The notes: generated by a model from the letters alone, not told the origin. A DNA stretch of 64,000 bases from Deltaproteobacteria bacterium (GCA_016219015.1 JACRCL010000010.1:24814-88813), one strand, 5' to 3'. Positions 52,245-61,290 are shown, counted from the stretch's first letter. Numbers and translations are program-made.

Positions 52245-54563
52245 ATGAATGGAGCAAAAATACACATAACGGGCATTGTCCAGGGCGTTGGGTTTCGGCC
52301 CTTTGTCTACAACCTCGCCCGGAAGTTCGGTCTTAATGGCTACTGCCTCAACGACTCCGAAGGGGTGATGATAGAGGTCTCGGGCAGCCGCATAGATACC
52401 TTCATCGAGGAACTGAAAAACAACGCCCCGCCTCTGTCGCGTATAGAGACCCTGACGATAGAGGAAGTCAAGGACAACGGCTCGTACACAGGCTTCACGA
52501 TAAAGGAGAGCGTGCCCATCGAGGGCAAGTTCGTCCTCGTCTCGCCCGATATCTCGATATGCGGGGACTGCCTCAAGGAGCTTTTCGACCCCTCTGACAG
52601 GAGGCGCCTCTACCCGTTCATAAACTGCACCAACTGCGGCCCGAGGTACTCGATAGTCAAGGACATCCCCTACGACCGCCCGCGCACGACCATGGCGCCG
52701 TTCACGCTCTGTCCGGAGTGCGATAAAGAATATAATGACCCGGCAAACCGCCGCTTCCATGCCCAACCCGACGCGTGCGCGAAATGCGGCCCCAGGGTCT
52801 GGCTCGCTGAAAAAGGCGATGTGCGGCCTTCGGGCCCGGAGGTAAACTTCGAGGCGGTCAAGAAGGCGCAGGCGCTACTTAAGGGCGGAGCTGTGCTGGC
52901 GATAAAGGGGCTCGGCGGCTTCCACCTCGCCTGCGACGCGGAAAATATTGATGCCGTAAAGAGGCTCAGGTCGAATAAAAGGCGGTCTTATCAGAAAGGC
53001 GGCAGGTCCAATAAGCCCTTTGCCCTCATGTCGCCCGATATCGGGGCGATAAGGGTCTTTGCCCACGTAAGCGGGCCCGAAGAAGATGCGCTCAAAGACA
53101 GGACACGTCCCATAGTCCTCCTTAAGAAAAGGCTGCCGAACGGCATCTCCGCGGAGGTCGCGCCCAATAACGGCTACTACGGCGTGATGCTCCCTTATAC
53201 GCCGCTCCATTACCTGCTCTTTCATGGCTCCGGCTTTACTGCCCTCGTCATGACGAGCGGGAACCTCTCCGAGGAGCCTATAGTCACCTCTAACGATGAA
53301 GCGGCCTCAAAGCTCTCGCCTCTCGCCGACTTCTTTCTCCTCCACGACAGGGACATATACATGAGGGTCGATGATTCGATACTGAGGGCCGAGGATGGTA
53401 GAAGGGTCATAAGGCGCGCGCGGGGGTTCACCCCGTCCCCGATAGACCTCGGCGAAGAGATGGAAGAGATGCTCGCCTGCGGCGCGGAGCTCAAGAACAC
53501 CTTCTGCATCACAAAAGGCGCTCACGCGATATTAAGCCAGCACATAGGCGACCTTGAGAACCACGAGGCGCTTGAGTTCTACAAGGAGAGCCTGAGGAAT
53601 TTAAAGAACACCTTCAAGGCGGCCCCGGTTATCATCGCCCATGACATGCACCCGGATTACCTCTCCACGAAATTCGCGCTCGAATACGCGGCTGAGAACA
53701 ATATCACGGGCAATAGGATTATCCCGGTCCAGCACCACCACGCGCACGTCGTAAGCGTGATGGCCGAGCACGGGCTTAACGGGGAAGTGATAGGCGTAGC
53801 CTTCGACGGCACGGGCTACGGCACTGACGGCAACATCTGGGGCAGCGAGTTCATGGTCGCAGACAGACGCTCTTTCAAAAGGGCGGCGCACCTTTCCTAC
53901 ATAAGGCTGCCGGGCGGGGACGCCGCAATAAAAGAGCCGTGGCGGACAGCGCTTTCGTACCTTCACCATACGTTCGGCGACGACGCGCCGGGGGCTTTCG
54001 ATCCGTTCTACAAAAGGCTCGCCCCGAAAGATGCCGATATAATCCTCAAGATGATAAGGACGGGCTTCAACTCGCCGCTCACCTCCGGCATGGGCAGGGT
54101 CTTCGACGCCGTAGCCTCGCTAACGGGCTTGCGCGACCATATCACCTTCGAGGCCGAGGCCGCGATAGAGCTTGAGCATATAGCCGACGAGGACGCGAAA
54201 GAGGTCTACCCGTTCGAAATAATTGACGGCGCCCCGCTCCGGATAGACTCAAGGCCGATGGTTAAAACGATAATCGAAGACCTTAAAAACGGCGCTCAAG
54301 CCCCGCGCGTCTCCGGCAGGTTCCACAGGACGCTGGCGGAGATGATACTCGCCGTGGTAATAAAGATATCCAACACCGGGATAAAAGACGTTGTCTTGAG
54401 CGGCGGGGTCTTCCAGAACGCCCTTTTGCTTAAATTAACAAAAGGGCTTCTCGAAGGCCGGGGCTTTATTGTCTGGACGAACGGGGCCGTGCCCGCCAAC
54501 GACGGCGGGATATCCCTCGGCCAGGCCGCGATAGCGTGGGAGAGGGTCAAAGGAGGCAGGTAA
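52245..54563 (+). CDS. hypF: carbamoyltransferase HypF
   Basis: 772 residues. Domains: acylphosphatase (about 1-90, GIVQGVGFRPFVYNLAR), two zinc fingers (CGDCLKELF with CTNCGPRY; CPECDKEY with CAKCGPRV, about 105-185), YrdC-like (about 205-390, GGFHLACDA, TMTSGN-like MTSGNLSEEP), and a Kae1-like C-terminal half with VQHHHAHVVSVMAEH near 496 and VAFDGTGYGTDG. It uses carbamoyl phosphate and ATP to make the thiocyanate on HypE that becomes the cyanide ligands of the active site. The start is weakly supported by a ribosome site. Confidence 0.96.
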   Translation: MNGAKIHITGIVQGVGFRPFVYNLARKFGLNGYCLNDSEGVMIEVSGSRIDTFIEELKNNAPPLSRIETLTIEEVKDNGSYTGFTIKESVPIEGKFVLVSPDISICGDCLKELFDPSDRRRLYPFINCTNCGPRYSIVKDIPYDRPRTTMAPFTLCPECDKEYNDPANRRFHAQPDACAKCGPRVWLAEKGDVRPSGPEVNFEAVKKAQALLKGGAVLAIKGLGGFHLACDAENIDAVKRLRSNKRRSYQKGGRSNKPFALMSPDIGAIRVFAHVSGPEEDALKDRTRPIVLLKKRLPNGISAEVAPNNGYYGVMLPYTPLHYLLFHGSGFTALVMTSGNLSEEPIVTSNDEAASKLSPLADFFLLHDRDIYMRVDDSILRAEDGRRVIRRARGFTPSPIDLGEEMEEMLACGAELKNTFCITKGAHAILSQHIGDLENHEALEFYKESLRNLKNTFKAAPVIIAHDMHPDYLSTKFALEYAAENNITGNRIIPVQHHHAHVVSVMAEHGLNGEVIGVAFDGTGYGTDGNIWGSEFMVADRRSFKRAAHLSYIRLPGGDAAIKEPWRTALSYLHHTFGDDAPGAFDPFYKRLAPKDADIILKMIRTGFNSPLTSGMGRVFDAVASLTGLRDHITFEAEAAIELEHIADEDAKEVYPFEIIDGAPLRIDSRPMVKTIIEDLKNGAQAPRVSGRFHRTLAEMILAVVIKISNTGIKDVVLSGGVFQNALLLKLTKGLLEGRGFIVWTNGAVPANDGGISLGQAAIAWERVKGGR

Positions 54564-54564
54564 T

Positions 54565-54777
54565 ATGTGTCTCGGCATACCGGGGAAGATAATAGAGATA
54601 AAGGGGACGACTGCCAAGGTCGACGTGGCCGGCACAAGGAAGGACGCGAGCCTTAAGTTCCTCAAGGGCGCGAAAGTCGGCGAGTACGTAATAATACACG
54701 CGGGCTTCGCCATAGAAAAGGTCGATGAGGAAAAGGCGCGTGAGACGCTCGCGCTCATAGACAATATAATAAAATAA
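54565..54777 (+). CDS. hypC: hydrogenase assembly chaperone HypC
   Basis: 70 residues beginning Met-Cys (MCLGIPGKIIEIKG), where Cys2 carries the Fe(CN)2CO unit with HypD. An OB-like beta fold follows; the C-terminus is helical (DEEKARETLALIDNIIK). AGGAGG lies 8 bases before ATG; one base separates it from hypF. A CCCTCC repeat fills the gap to hypD. Confidence 0.95.
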   Translation: MCLGIPGKIIEIKGTTAKVDVAGTRKDASLKFLKGAKVGEYVIIHAGFAIEKVDEEKARETLALIDNIIK

Positions 54778-54793
54778 CTCCGCCCAGCCAGCG

Positions 54794-54866
54794 AAACATT
54801 TTTCCTTACGCCTTTTCTTCCCCTCCCCATCCAATGACGGGAGGGGATTGAGGGGAGGGTGAAATA
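54794..54866. repeat. CCCCTCCC half-element between hypC and hypD
   Basis: It reads CTTCCCCTCCCCATCC, then ATGACGGGAGGGG and ATTGAGGGGAGGGTGA, the left half of the composite repeat at 60400-60580. It can fold through its CCCCTCCC / GGGAGGGG arms. No T-run follows, so transcription probably continues into hypD. Confidence 0.75.
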
Positions 54867-54898
54867 AAGTGGGGTGATTTTTCAACCCATGAGAGAGT

Positions 54899-55990
54899 AT
54901 GAAATACATAGACGAGTTCAGGCAAAAAAAACAGGCGCAGGGCATCCTCGATAAGATTCGAGAAATATCGAAGAAACCGGCCTCCATAATGGAGATCTGC
55001 GGCACGCACACCCACTCGATATCGAAGTACGGTATCAGGCAGGCCTTGCCCAAGAATATCCGCCTCATCTCCGGGCCCGGCTGCCCGGTATGCGTGACGT
55101 CGGCCTCCGACATAAACAGGATAATCGATTTCAGCAAAAGCCGTAACGACGTCATCATCGCCACCTTCGGGGACATGATGCGCGTGCCCGGCTCGTCCTC
55201 GTCGCTTCAGGAAGAACGGGCGCGCGGCGGCGACATAAGGGTGGTCTATTCGCCTCTCAACTCCCTCGACATCGCGAAAACTAATCCCTCTAAAGAGGTC
55301 GTCCTCTACGCCGTCGGGTTCGAGACCACGGCCCCGACGGTCGCCGCCACCATTCTGGCGGCAAAAGAAGAGGGTATAAAAAACCTCTCCGTGCTGTCGC
55401 TACACAAGCTCACGCCCCCGGCGATGAAGGCGCTCCTCGACAGCGGCGAGGTCGAGATAAACGGCTTCATAGCCCCGGGCCACGTCACCGCCATAATCGG
55501 CGCTAACGCGTACAGGTTCCTATCGACGGACTACCGCTCGCCCTGCGTGGTTGCAGGGTTCGAGCCGCTCGACGCCCTGATGGGCCTGTATATGCTCGTA
55601 AAACAGGTCGAAGAGTCCAGGTGCGATATAGAGATTGAATATAAAAGGGTCGTATCCTGGGACGGCAATATCGAGGCGCAGAGGATAATCGCAGAGGTCT
55701 TTGAGCCGGCCGACAGCCTGTGGCGCGGGATCGGCCTCATACCCGGCAGCGGCCTCAAGATAAACAGCGCCTACGGGGGCTTCGACGCCGAGGCGCGCTT
55801 CTCGATCCCGAGGGGCGCGGAGGACGAGCCCAAGGGGTGCAAATGCGGCAGCGTATTGAAGGGCATCATAACGCCCGAGGACTGCCCGTTATTTGGGAGG
55901 ACCTGTACTCCAGAGAAACCTGTAGGGCCCTGCATGGTCTCATCGGAAGGGACATGCGCGGCGTTCTTTAAATACAGGAAGGCGTCATAA
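54899..55990 (+). CDS. hypD: hydrogenase iron-ligand assembly protein HypD
   Basis: 363 residues. The protein scaffolds the Fe(CN)2CO cofactor. Family motifs are ICGTHTHSI near 38, GPGCPVCVTS near 60, and a C-terminal cysteine-rich iron-sulphur region: GCKCGSVLKG, DCPLFGRTCTPEKPVGPC and GTCAAFFKY near 318-360. A MITE-like element starts two bases after its stop, separating it from hypE. Confidence 0.95.
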   Translation: MKYIDEFRQKKQAQGILDKIREISKKPASIMEICGTHTHSISKYGIRQALPKNIRLISGPGCPVCVTSASDINRIIDFSKSRNDVIIATFGDMMRVPGSSSSLQEERARGGDIRVVYSPLNSLDIAKTNPSKEVVLYAVGFETTAPTVAATILAAKEEGIKNLSVLSLHKLTPPAMKALLDSGEVEINGFIAPGHVTAIIGANAYRFLSTDYRSPCVVAGFEPLDALMGLYMLVKQVEESRCDIEIEYKRVVSWDGNIEAQRIIAEVFEPADSLWRGIGLIPGSGLKINSAYGGFDAEARFSIPRGAEDEPKGCKCGSVLKGIITPEDCPLFGRTCTPEKPVGPCMVSSEGTCAAFFKYRKAS

Positions 55991-55991
55991 T

Positions 55992-56133
55992 GGCTACCTC
56001 TAAAAATTGTTCTTTTTCCTGATCTCTGTGTCAGGGTAAAAATAAAAATGCTCACATATTATCATATATGCTGCGCTTTTTATTTTCACCCTTCCTTGAC
56101 CTCAGAAAAAATTCCTAATTTTTAGAGGTAGCC
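55992..56133. mobile_element. 142-bp MITE-like element, copy 2 (inverted)
   Basis: The same element as 33047-33188 and 58276-58417 but in the opposite orientation: GGCTACCTCTAAAAATTGTT at the left end, AATTTTTAGAGGTAGCC at the right. It begins 2 bases after hypD's stop and ends 23 bases before hypE, leaving the hyp operon intact but spaced. Confidence 0.88.
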
Positions 56134-56156
56134 TAAACATTATAAGGAAAAAACCG

Positions 56157-57176
56157 ATGCCAAAAGACGACAAAAAAATACTCCTCTCCCACGGCAGCGG
56201 CGGCAGCCTCACTCGTAGGCTAATAGAGGACGTATTCGCCCCCGCGTTCTCGAACCCGCTGCTCGCGCCCCTGAACGACCAGGCGGTCTTCACGCTCGAC
56301 TCATCAAGGGTCGCCTTCACGACCGATTCATACGTGGTCGACCCGATATTCTTCCCCGGAGGCGACATAGGGAAGCTATCGGTCTGCGGCACGATAAACG
56401 ACCTCGCCGTGGGCGGGGCAGAGCCCGTCTATCTGAGCGCGTCCTTCATAATAGAAGAGGGGATGGACATGGCCGAGCTCGAAAAAGTCGTCGAATCGAT
56501 GGCGAGGACAGCCGGTGACGCCGGGGTCTTCATCGTAACCGGCGATACAAAAGTCGTGGAGCGCGGAAAAGGCGACAAGCTATTTATCACCACAACGGGC
56601 ATCGGGGTCATACGCGGCCCCATTACGCTTTCACCCGAGCTTATAAGGCCCGGCGACGTCATCATAGTATCCGGCGCCATGGGCGACCACGGGATAGCCA
56701 TCATGACCCGCAGGCAGGGCATAGAGCTCGAAGTCCCGGTAGCGAGCGACTGCGCGCCGCTGCATACGCTGACGCGCGACATATTAAAGGCCGCCCCGGA
56801 CGGGGTAAAGGCGATGCGCGACCCTACGCGCGGCGGGCTTGCCACGGTATTGAACGAGTTCGCCTCGTCCTCGGGCGCGTGCATGGAGATAATCGAAGAC
56901 CTGATACCCGTGCGTGAGGAGGTCAGGGGCGCGTGCGAGATACTCGGCTTCGACCCGCTCTATCTCGCTAACGAAGGCAAGCTCATAGCCGTCGTAAACG
57001 AGGCCTCCGCTGAAAAGACTCTCTCAGCAATGAGAGGGAACCCGCTGGGCAGGGACGCCGCCATAATCGGCAAAGTAACCGAAGGGCCGAAGGGCAAGGT
57101 TTTACTTGAGACGTCCATCGGGAATAAAAGGATACTCGACATGCTATCCGGCGAGCAGCTGCCGAGGATATGCTGA
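56157..57176 (+). CDS. hypE: hydrogenase maturation protein HypE
   Basis: 339 residues, PurM-like ATPase fold. The C-terminal Pro-Arg-Ile-Cys (PRIC) ends in the Cys that carries the thiocarboxamide/thiocyanate from HypF. ATP-site features are LSHGSGGSLTRRLIEDVF near 11-28, TDSYVVDPIFFPGGDIGKL near 60 and DPTRGGLATVLNE near 222. AAGGA lies 8 bases before ATG. It closes the set of maturation genes. Confidence 0.95.
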   Translation: MPKDDKKILLSHGSGGSLTRRLIEDVFAPAFSNPLLAPLNDQAVFTLDSSRVAFTTDSYVVDPIFFPGGDIGKLSVCGTINDLAVGGAEPVYLSASFIIEEGMDMAELEKVVESMARTAGDAGVFIVTGDTKVVERGKGDKLFITTTGIGVIRGPITLSPELIRPGDVIIVSGAMGDHGIAIMTRRQGIELEVPVASDCAPLHTLTRDILKAAPDGVKAMRDPTRGGLATVLNEFASSSGACMEIIEDLIPVREEVRGACEILGFDPLYLANEGKLIAVVNEASAEKTLSAMRGNPLGRDAAIIGKVTEGPKGKVLLETSIGNKRILDMLSGEQLPRIC

Positions 57177-57180
57177 ACGT

Positions 57181-57257
57181 ATTTTCCCCTCCCTCGACGG
57201 GAGGGGATTGAAGGGAGGGTGAGAGTTTTTTCACCCCTTCCCTAAAACTCCCCGTCA
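57181..57257. repeat. CCCTCC half-element after hypE
   Basis: TTTTCCCCTCCCTCG, then ACGGGAGGGG and ATTGAAGGGAGGGTGA with a T-run (GAGTTTTTTCACC). Related to the 60400 composite element. The stem plus T-run could terminate the hyp transcript and lies between convergent genes. Confidence 0.7.
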
Positions 57258-57259
57258 AG

Positions 57260-58216
57260 TCACCCGCCTATCTTTAATATCACCTTCAACACGCCCTTCT
57301 GGGCCGCGTACCTTACCGCCTCTACCCCGTCCTCAATGGGGAAGGTCTTGCTCACGAGCGGCCTCACCTCTATAACCCTCTCCTCAAGGGCCCGTATGGC
57401 GGGCTTGAACGGCCCGCACCTCGACCCCACCACCGTTATCTCGTCTATCACCGCCTGGTTGAGGTCAAAGGCGCCCCGATCGGCCACCGTCGTCTTCAAT
57501 ACCACCGTCCCGCGCGGCCTTACGACCTTCAGCGCGTCGGCCAGCCCCGACGGGGAGCCCGTGCAGTCGACCACGAGGTCGAACTCCCTGCCGAGCCCGT
57601 CTATCCCTATCCTCGCGTTTATGCCCCTGTTATAGAGTATCGACAACTTATCCCTGTGGCGTCCGGCGGCCACGAGCCGGCACTTGGTAAGCGAAAGCGC
57701 CTGCGCCACCAGTATCCCGAGCCTGCCGTCGCCGAGGACGCAGACGTTATCTGAAGGGCCCAGCTCCGCCTGCTCCATGACCTCGAATGCCGCCGCCAGC
57801 GGCTCGACGAATACCGCCTCCTCGTCGGTGACGGAGTCCGGCAGCACGTGCAGGTTCGAGAAAGGCAGGGTCAGGTATTCGGCGAACGCCCCGTCCTTGT
57901 TAAGTATCCCGAGCACGCCCCTGCCCGGGCAGTGGTTCCCGAGCCCGTACTTGCAGAAGCGGCACGTGCCGCACGGGATGTTTATCTCCCCCACTACCCT
58001 CCTGCCGGTCAGCCCCATCTCCCCGCATTCCTCCACCACGCCGACGAACTCGTGCCCCAATACCCCCTTGAAGCCCATATAGCCCTTTATTATCTCGAGG
58101 TCCGTGGCGCAGACACCGGCGGCCGTCACCCTTACAAGCGCCTCGTCGTTAAGAGGCGCCGGGGCCGGGTAATCTGTCCTGTATTTAAGGTCTCCTTCGA
58201 AGACGAGCGCGCGCAT
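57260..58216 (-). CDS. zinc-dependent MDR alcohol/polyol dehydrogenase family protein
   Basis: 318 residues, short for the family (usually 340-380). Catalytic zinc ligands are Cys36 (AGVCATDLEI) and His55-Glu56 (LGHEFVGV); the structural zinc loop has Cys81, 84, 87 and 95 (CGTCRFCKYGLGNHC). The NAD(P)-binding fold has VLGDGRLGILVAQAL near 155. GXGXXG is altered to GDGRLG. It oxidises an alcohol or polyol; the substrate is not deducible. It converges on hypE and is otherwise isolated. Confidence 0.9.
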   Translation of the reverse strand: MRALVFEGDLKYRTDYPAPAPLNDEALVRVTAAGVCATDLEIIKGYMGFKGVLGHEFVGVVEECGEMGLTGRRVVGEINIPCGTCRFCKYGLGNHCPGRGVLGILNKDGAFAEYLTLPFSNLHVLPDSVTDEEAVFVEPLAAAFEVMEQAELGPSDNVCVLGDGRLGILVAQALSLTKCRLVAAGRHRDKLSILYNRGINARIGIDGLGREFDLVVDCTGSPSGLADALKVVRPRGTVVLKTTVADRGAFDLNQAVIDEITVVGSRCGPFKPAIRALEERVIEVRPLVSKTFPIEDGVEAVRYAAQKGVLKVILKIGG

Positions 58217-58275
58217 TAAATGATTATACCAGCAGGCGAGCGCTTGAGGAAGCCATATCCCTACCTCATATTAAA

Positions 58276-58417
58276 GGCTGCCTCTAAAAATCAGGAATTT
58301 TTTCTGAGGTCAAGGAAGGGCGGAAATAAAAAGCGGAGCATATATGGTAATATGTGAGTATTTTTATTTTCGACATGACGCAGAGATCAGGAAAAAGAAC
58401 AACTTTTAGAGGTAGCC
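58276..58417. mobile_element. 142-bp MITE-like element, copy 3
   Basis: Same orientation as copy 1 and nearly identical to it over the whole length, with scattered single changes. The ends are GGCTGCCTCTAAAAAT and ACTTTTAGAGGTAGCC. It lies between the MDR dehydrogenase and ABC exporter genes, which are divergently transcribed. The rest of this 368-base gap (58418-58584) holds only a short GTGA/TCAC palindrome and no gene. Confidence 0.88.
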
Positions 58418-58584
58418 TAAGGTACTTACCTTTTTATTTAATTCTATCCCCCATTCGTGATTTTAGTCACATGAATCCCGCGCTTATCTGCCTTATCATA
58501 ACAAGCGGTTTTTGCTGAGGTTTCACTCATAATGGATTTTAATGCCGCCTGTTTTTGAAGTGGCGGCGAATATCTTCGGTTTAA

Positions 58585-60345
58585 ATGAAATCTGAAAGAA
58601 ATCATTGGCTCTTGAACGCCCGCCGCTCAATGGCCTTTATCCGTCCCCATACCGGCAAGGTCGTCGTCATAATGGCGATGGCGCTGGTTACGGCGGCCCT
58701 CGGGGCGATAGAGCCGCTTGTGATGAAGCGCTTCTTCGACAGGCTCGGCGCGAACAACCTCGAAGCTCTCATCGCGGCCATAGTAACGCTCGTCGCATTG
58801 AACCTCGCCCGCGAGGCCATAGGCGGCGTCTCCAACTGGCTCACCTGGAAGGTCAGGCTCGCGGTAAACTCCAGCCTCCTTGAGGCCACCGTCGGCAAGC
58901 TCCACGCCCTGCCGCTTCAATACCACCGGGAAGAGACGGTCGGCGGCACCATGACCAAGCTCGACAGGGGCATCAACGGCTTTGTCGGCGCGCTCTCCGA
59001 TATCGCGTTCAACGCCTTCCCCGGCGTAATATACCTCGTCATCTCCATCGCAGTCATGTTCAGGCTCGACCTCCGGCTGTCGCTTATCGTGCTTTTCTTC
59101 GCGCCCCTCCCGGCTCTTATCGGCATGCTGGCGGCAAAAGAGCAGACCGGGCGCGACCGCGCCCTCCTTGAGAGATGGACGAATATATTCTCCCGCTTCA
59201 ACGAGGTCCTCTCCGGGATACTGACCGTAAAGAGCTTCGCCACCGAGGAAGAAGAAAAATCCCGCTTCATGTCCGGGGTGCGGTCGGCGAACTCTCTTGT
59301 GCTCCGCGGAGTGGGGATAGATACCGGCGTAGGCGCGGCGAAGAACATCGTGGGGATACTGGCGAGGGTAGCGGCCCTTGCCGCCGGGGGATACCTCGCG
59401 ATCGAAGGCGAGATAACTGCCGGGACCCTCGTAGCGTTCCTCGGCTACGCCGGGGGCATTTTCGGCCCGGTGCAGGGGTTGACGGGCGTATACCAGACGC
59501 TGCGGCGGGCGACGGTATCGCTTGAGATAATATTTTCGATACTCGACGCCGAAGACGGCCTCGATGACGCCCCGCACGCCACGGCGCTAAAGGAGCTTCG
59601 CGGCGAGGTCGTATTTGACAGGGTGAGCTTTTCCTACAAAAGGGGCAATCCGGTCCTCGAAAGCATTGACATGCGCATAAGCCCCGGAGAGACCGTTGCG
59701 CTCGTGGGCCCGAGCGGCGCGGGGAAGACGACCATGACGGCGCTCATCCAGAGGTTCTACGACCCGCTTTCGGGCTCGGTAAGGATCGACGGGGTGGACC
59801 TTAGAGACCTGGAGCAGAGGTCCTTACGGAGGCGTATTGGGGCAGTCTCCCAGGACGCCCTCCTCTTCAACGATACCGTCAGGAGCAACATCGCTTACGG
59901 GAGCCCTCATGTCGGCCTCAATGATGTAGCCGAGGCCGCGAAGGCCGCGAACGCCCACAGGTTCATCATGCGGCTGCCGCGCGGCTACGATACGGTCATA
60001 GGCGAGCGGGGCAACCTCCTGTCCGCGGGTGAGAGGCAGAGGCTCACGATCGCCCGCGCCCTCATAAAGGACCCGCCGATACTCATACTCGACGAGGCGA
60101 CCTCCTCGCTCGACGCGGAGTCCGAGTCCCTCGTGCAGGAGGCCTTTTCCCGTCTCATTAGGGGTCGGACCACCTTCGTAATCGCCCACAGGCTCTCAAC
60201 GGTAATAGGCGCGGACAGGATACTCGTATTGAAGGACGGCAGGATAATAGAGGCGGGAAGCCACTCGGAGCTTCTGAAGGCAAAGGGCTATTACGCCCTC
60301 CTTGTCCGCAACCAGGCGGGCGGGCTAATCACGAGCGCAGCCTGA
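58585..60345 (+). CDS. ABC exporter half-transporter (MsbA/multidrug type)
   Basis: 586 residues: a six-helix membrane domain (about 20-320), then an ATPase domain. Walker A is GPSGAGKTT (375-383), the Q-loop region reads IGAVSQDALLFNDTV, the signature is LSAGERQR (479-486) in place of LSGGQ, Walker B is ILILDEATS (about 498-506) and the switch His is in FVIAHRLSTVIGAD. One half per chain, so it acts as a dimer and exports a lipid or drug. It follows a MITE and precedes a composite repeat; no partner gene is nearby. Confidence 0.92.
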   Translation: MKSERNHWLLNARRSMAFIRPHTGKVVVIMAMALVTAALGAIEPLVMKRFFDRLGANNLEALIAAIVTLVALNLAREAIGGVSNWLTWKVRLAVNSSLLEATVGKLHALPLQYHREETVGGTMTKLDRGINGFVGALSDIAFNAFPGVIYLVISIAVMFRLDLRLSLIVLFFAPLPALIGMLAAKEQTGRDRALLERWTNIFSRFNEVLSGILTVKSFATEEEEKSRFMSGVRSANSLVLRGVGIDTGVGAAKNIVGILARVAALAAGGYLAIEGEITAGTLVAFLGYAGGIFGPVQGLTGVYQTLRRATVSLEIIFSILDAEDGLDDAPHATALKELRGEVVFDRVSFSYKRGNPVLESIDMRISPGETVALVGPSGAGKTTMTALIQRFYDPLSGSVRIDGVDLRDLEQRSLRRRIGAVSQDALLFNDTVRSNIAYGSPHVGLNDVAEAAKAANAHRFIMRLPRGYDTVIGERGNLLSAGERQRLTIARALIKDPPILILDEATSSLDAESESLVQEAFSRLIRGRTTFVIAHRLSTVIGADRILVLKDGRIIEAGSHSELLKAKGYYALLVRNQAGGLITSAA

Positions 60346-60399
60346 GTTTGCGGCGTACCCGTTCCTACGCAGCAATGAACTACCCCGCAGCAACTGCCT

Positions 60400-60580
60400 G
60401 GTATCTCCTTAGACTTCCCCTCCCCATCCAATGACGGGAGGGGACTAAGGGGAGGGTGAGTTTTTTGAAAGTTATCAGTTATCGGTTATCCGTTATCTGG
60501 TGATAACCGATAACCGTAAACCGATAACCATTTCACTCCCGCCCTAACCCTCCCCGTCAAGGGGAGAGGGCATTAAGCGC
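60400..60580. repeat. composite CCCTCC/GATAACC element, copy A
   Basis: Order: GGTATCTCCTTAGACTTCCCC, split as GGTATCTCC then CTTCCCCTCCCC; ATGACGGGAGGGG; GGGAGGGTGAG with a T-run; GTTATCAGTTATCGG and GATAACCGATAACC units; then CCCTAACCCTCCCCG and GGGGAGAGGGC. 181 bp. Copy B at 62588-62767 is the same series in opposite orientation. No coding potential. It may terminate the ABC gene through its first stem and T-run. Confidence 0.82.
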
Positions 60581-60603
60581 AGATGGACTTTTTGAGCAGC
60601 CTT

Positions 60604-61260
60604 CTACGCCTTTACCTTCTTCTTCCCGTATTGGGTTTTATAATAGACGCTGTAGTCCTGGATGGGGCAGGTCTCGCAGAGTGGGTTTATCGCCTTGCAG
60701 GTCTTTCTCCCGTGGCTTATGAAGAGGTGCGTCGTCTTCGTCCACCTGTTCTTCGGGATTATTCTGGTCAAGTCCTTTTCTATCTCGTCCGGGTCGTCCG
60801 AGTCAGTAAGCCCCAGCCTCCGGGCAACCCTCTTTACGTGGGTGTCCACCGCGAGGGCGTCCTTGCCGAAGGCGTTGCCCAAAACTATATTCGCGGTCTT
60901 CCTGCCGACCCCCGGCAGTTGCGTAAGCGCCTCTACCGTATCCGGCACCCTGCCCCCGAACTCCTCCAATATCTTCTTGCAGCACCCCTTGAGGCTCTTT
61001 GCCTTGTTCCTGTAGAAGTTCACGGGTATTATGGAGGTCTCAAGCTCCTTCAAGTCCGCGTCGGCGTAGTCCTCGGGCCTGCGGTATCTCTTGAAAAGCT
61101 CCTTCGTGACCTTGTTTACGAGCTTGTCGGTGGTCTGGGCGGAAAGGATGGTCGCTATGAGGAGTTCCAGCGGGTTGGAGAATTCCAGCGCCGTGGCGGC
61201 GTCCGGGAATTCCTTTTCGAGTATATCGAGGACCTTTTTCGCCTTCTCGGTTCTGTCCAT
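60604..61260 (-). CDS. nth: endonuclease III (nth), with one cluster Cys replaced
   Basis: 218 residues. A base-excision repair glycosylase/AP lyase for oxidised pyrimidines. The helix-hairpin-helix is LPGVGRKTANIVLG with Lys121, and the catalytic Asp139 is in LAVDTHVKRVARRLGL. The usual C-x6-C-x2-C-x5-C iron-sulphur loop reads Cys188-x6-Cys195-x2-Cys198-x5-Ser204 (CETCPIQDYSVYY): the fourth ligand is Ser, codon AGC. Otherwise length and layout are normal. It stands alone between repeats, close to the prenyl synthase. Confidence 0.93.
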   Translation of the reverse strand: MDRTEKAKKVLDILEKEFPDAATALEFSNPLELLIATILSAQTTDKLVNKVTKELFKRYRRPEDYADADLKELETSIIPVNFYRNKAKSLKGCCKKILEEFGGRVPDTVEALTQLPGVGRKTANIVLGNAFGKDALAVDTHVKRVARRLGLTDSDDPDEIEKDLTRIIPKNRWTKTTHLFISHGRKTCKAINPLCETCPIQDYSVYYKTQYGKKKVKA

Positions 61261-61290
61261 GGATATACTATAACCGCGATTCGGGAAAGG

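Noticed and set aside
60019..60042. LSAGE signature in the ABC exporter as a sign of a degenerate ATPase.
   Set aside because: LSAGE/LSGGE variants are common in active half-transporters and all other ATPase motifs are intact.
60470..60532. GATAACC/GTTATC units looked at first like a short CRISPR or iteron array.
   Set aside because: Units are only 6-12 bp, run in both orientations, have no unique spacers of constant length, and recur as part of a larger intergenic element.
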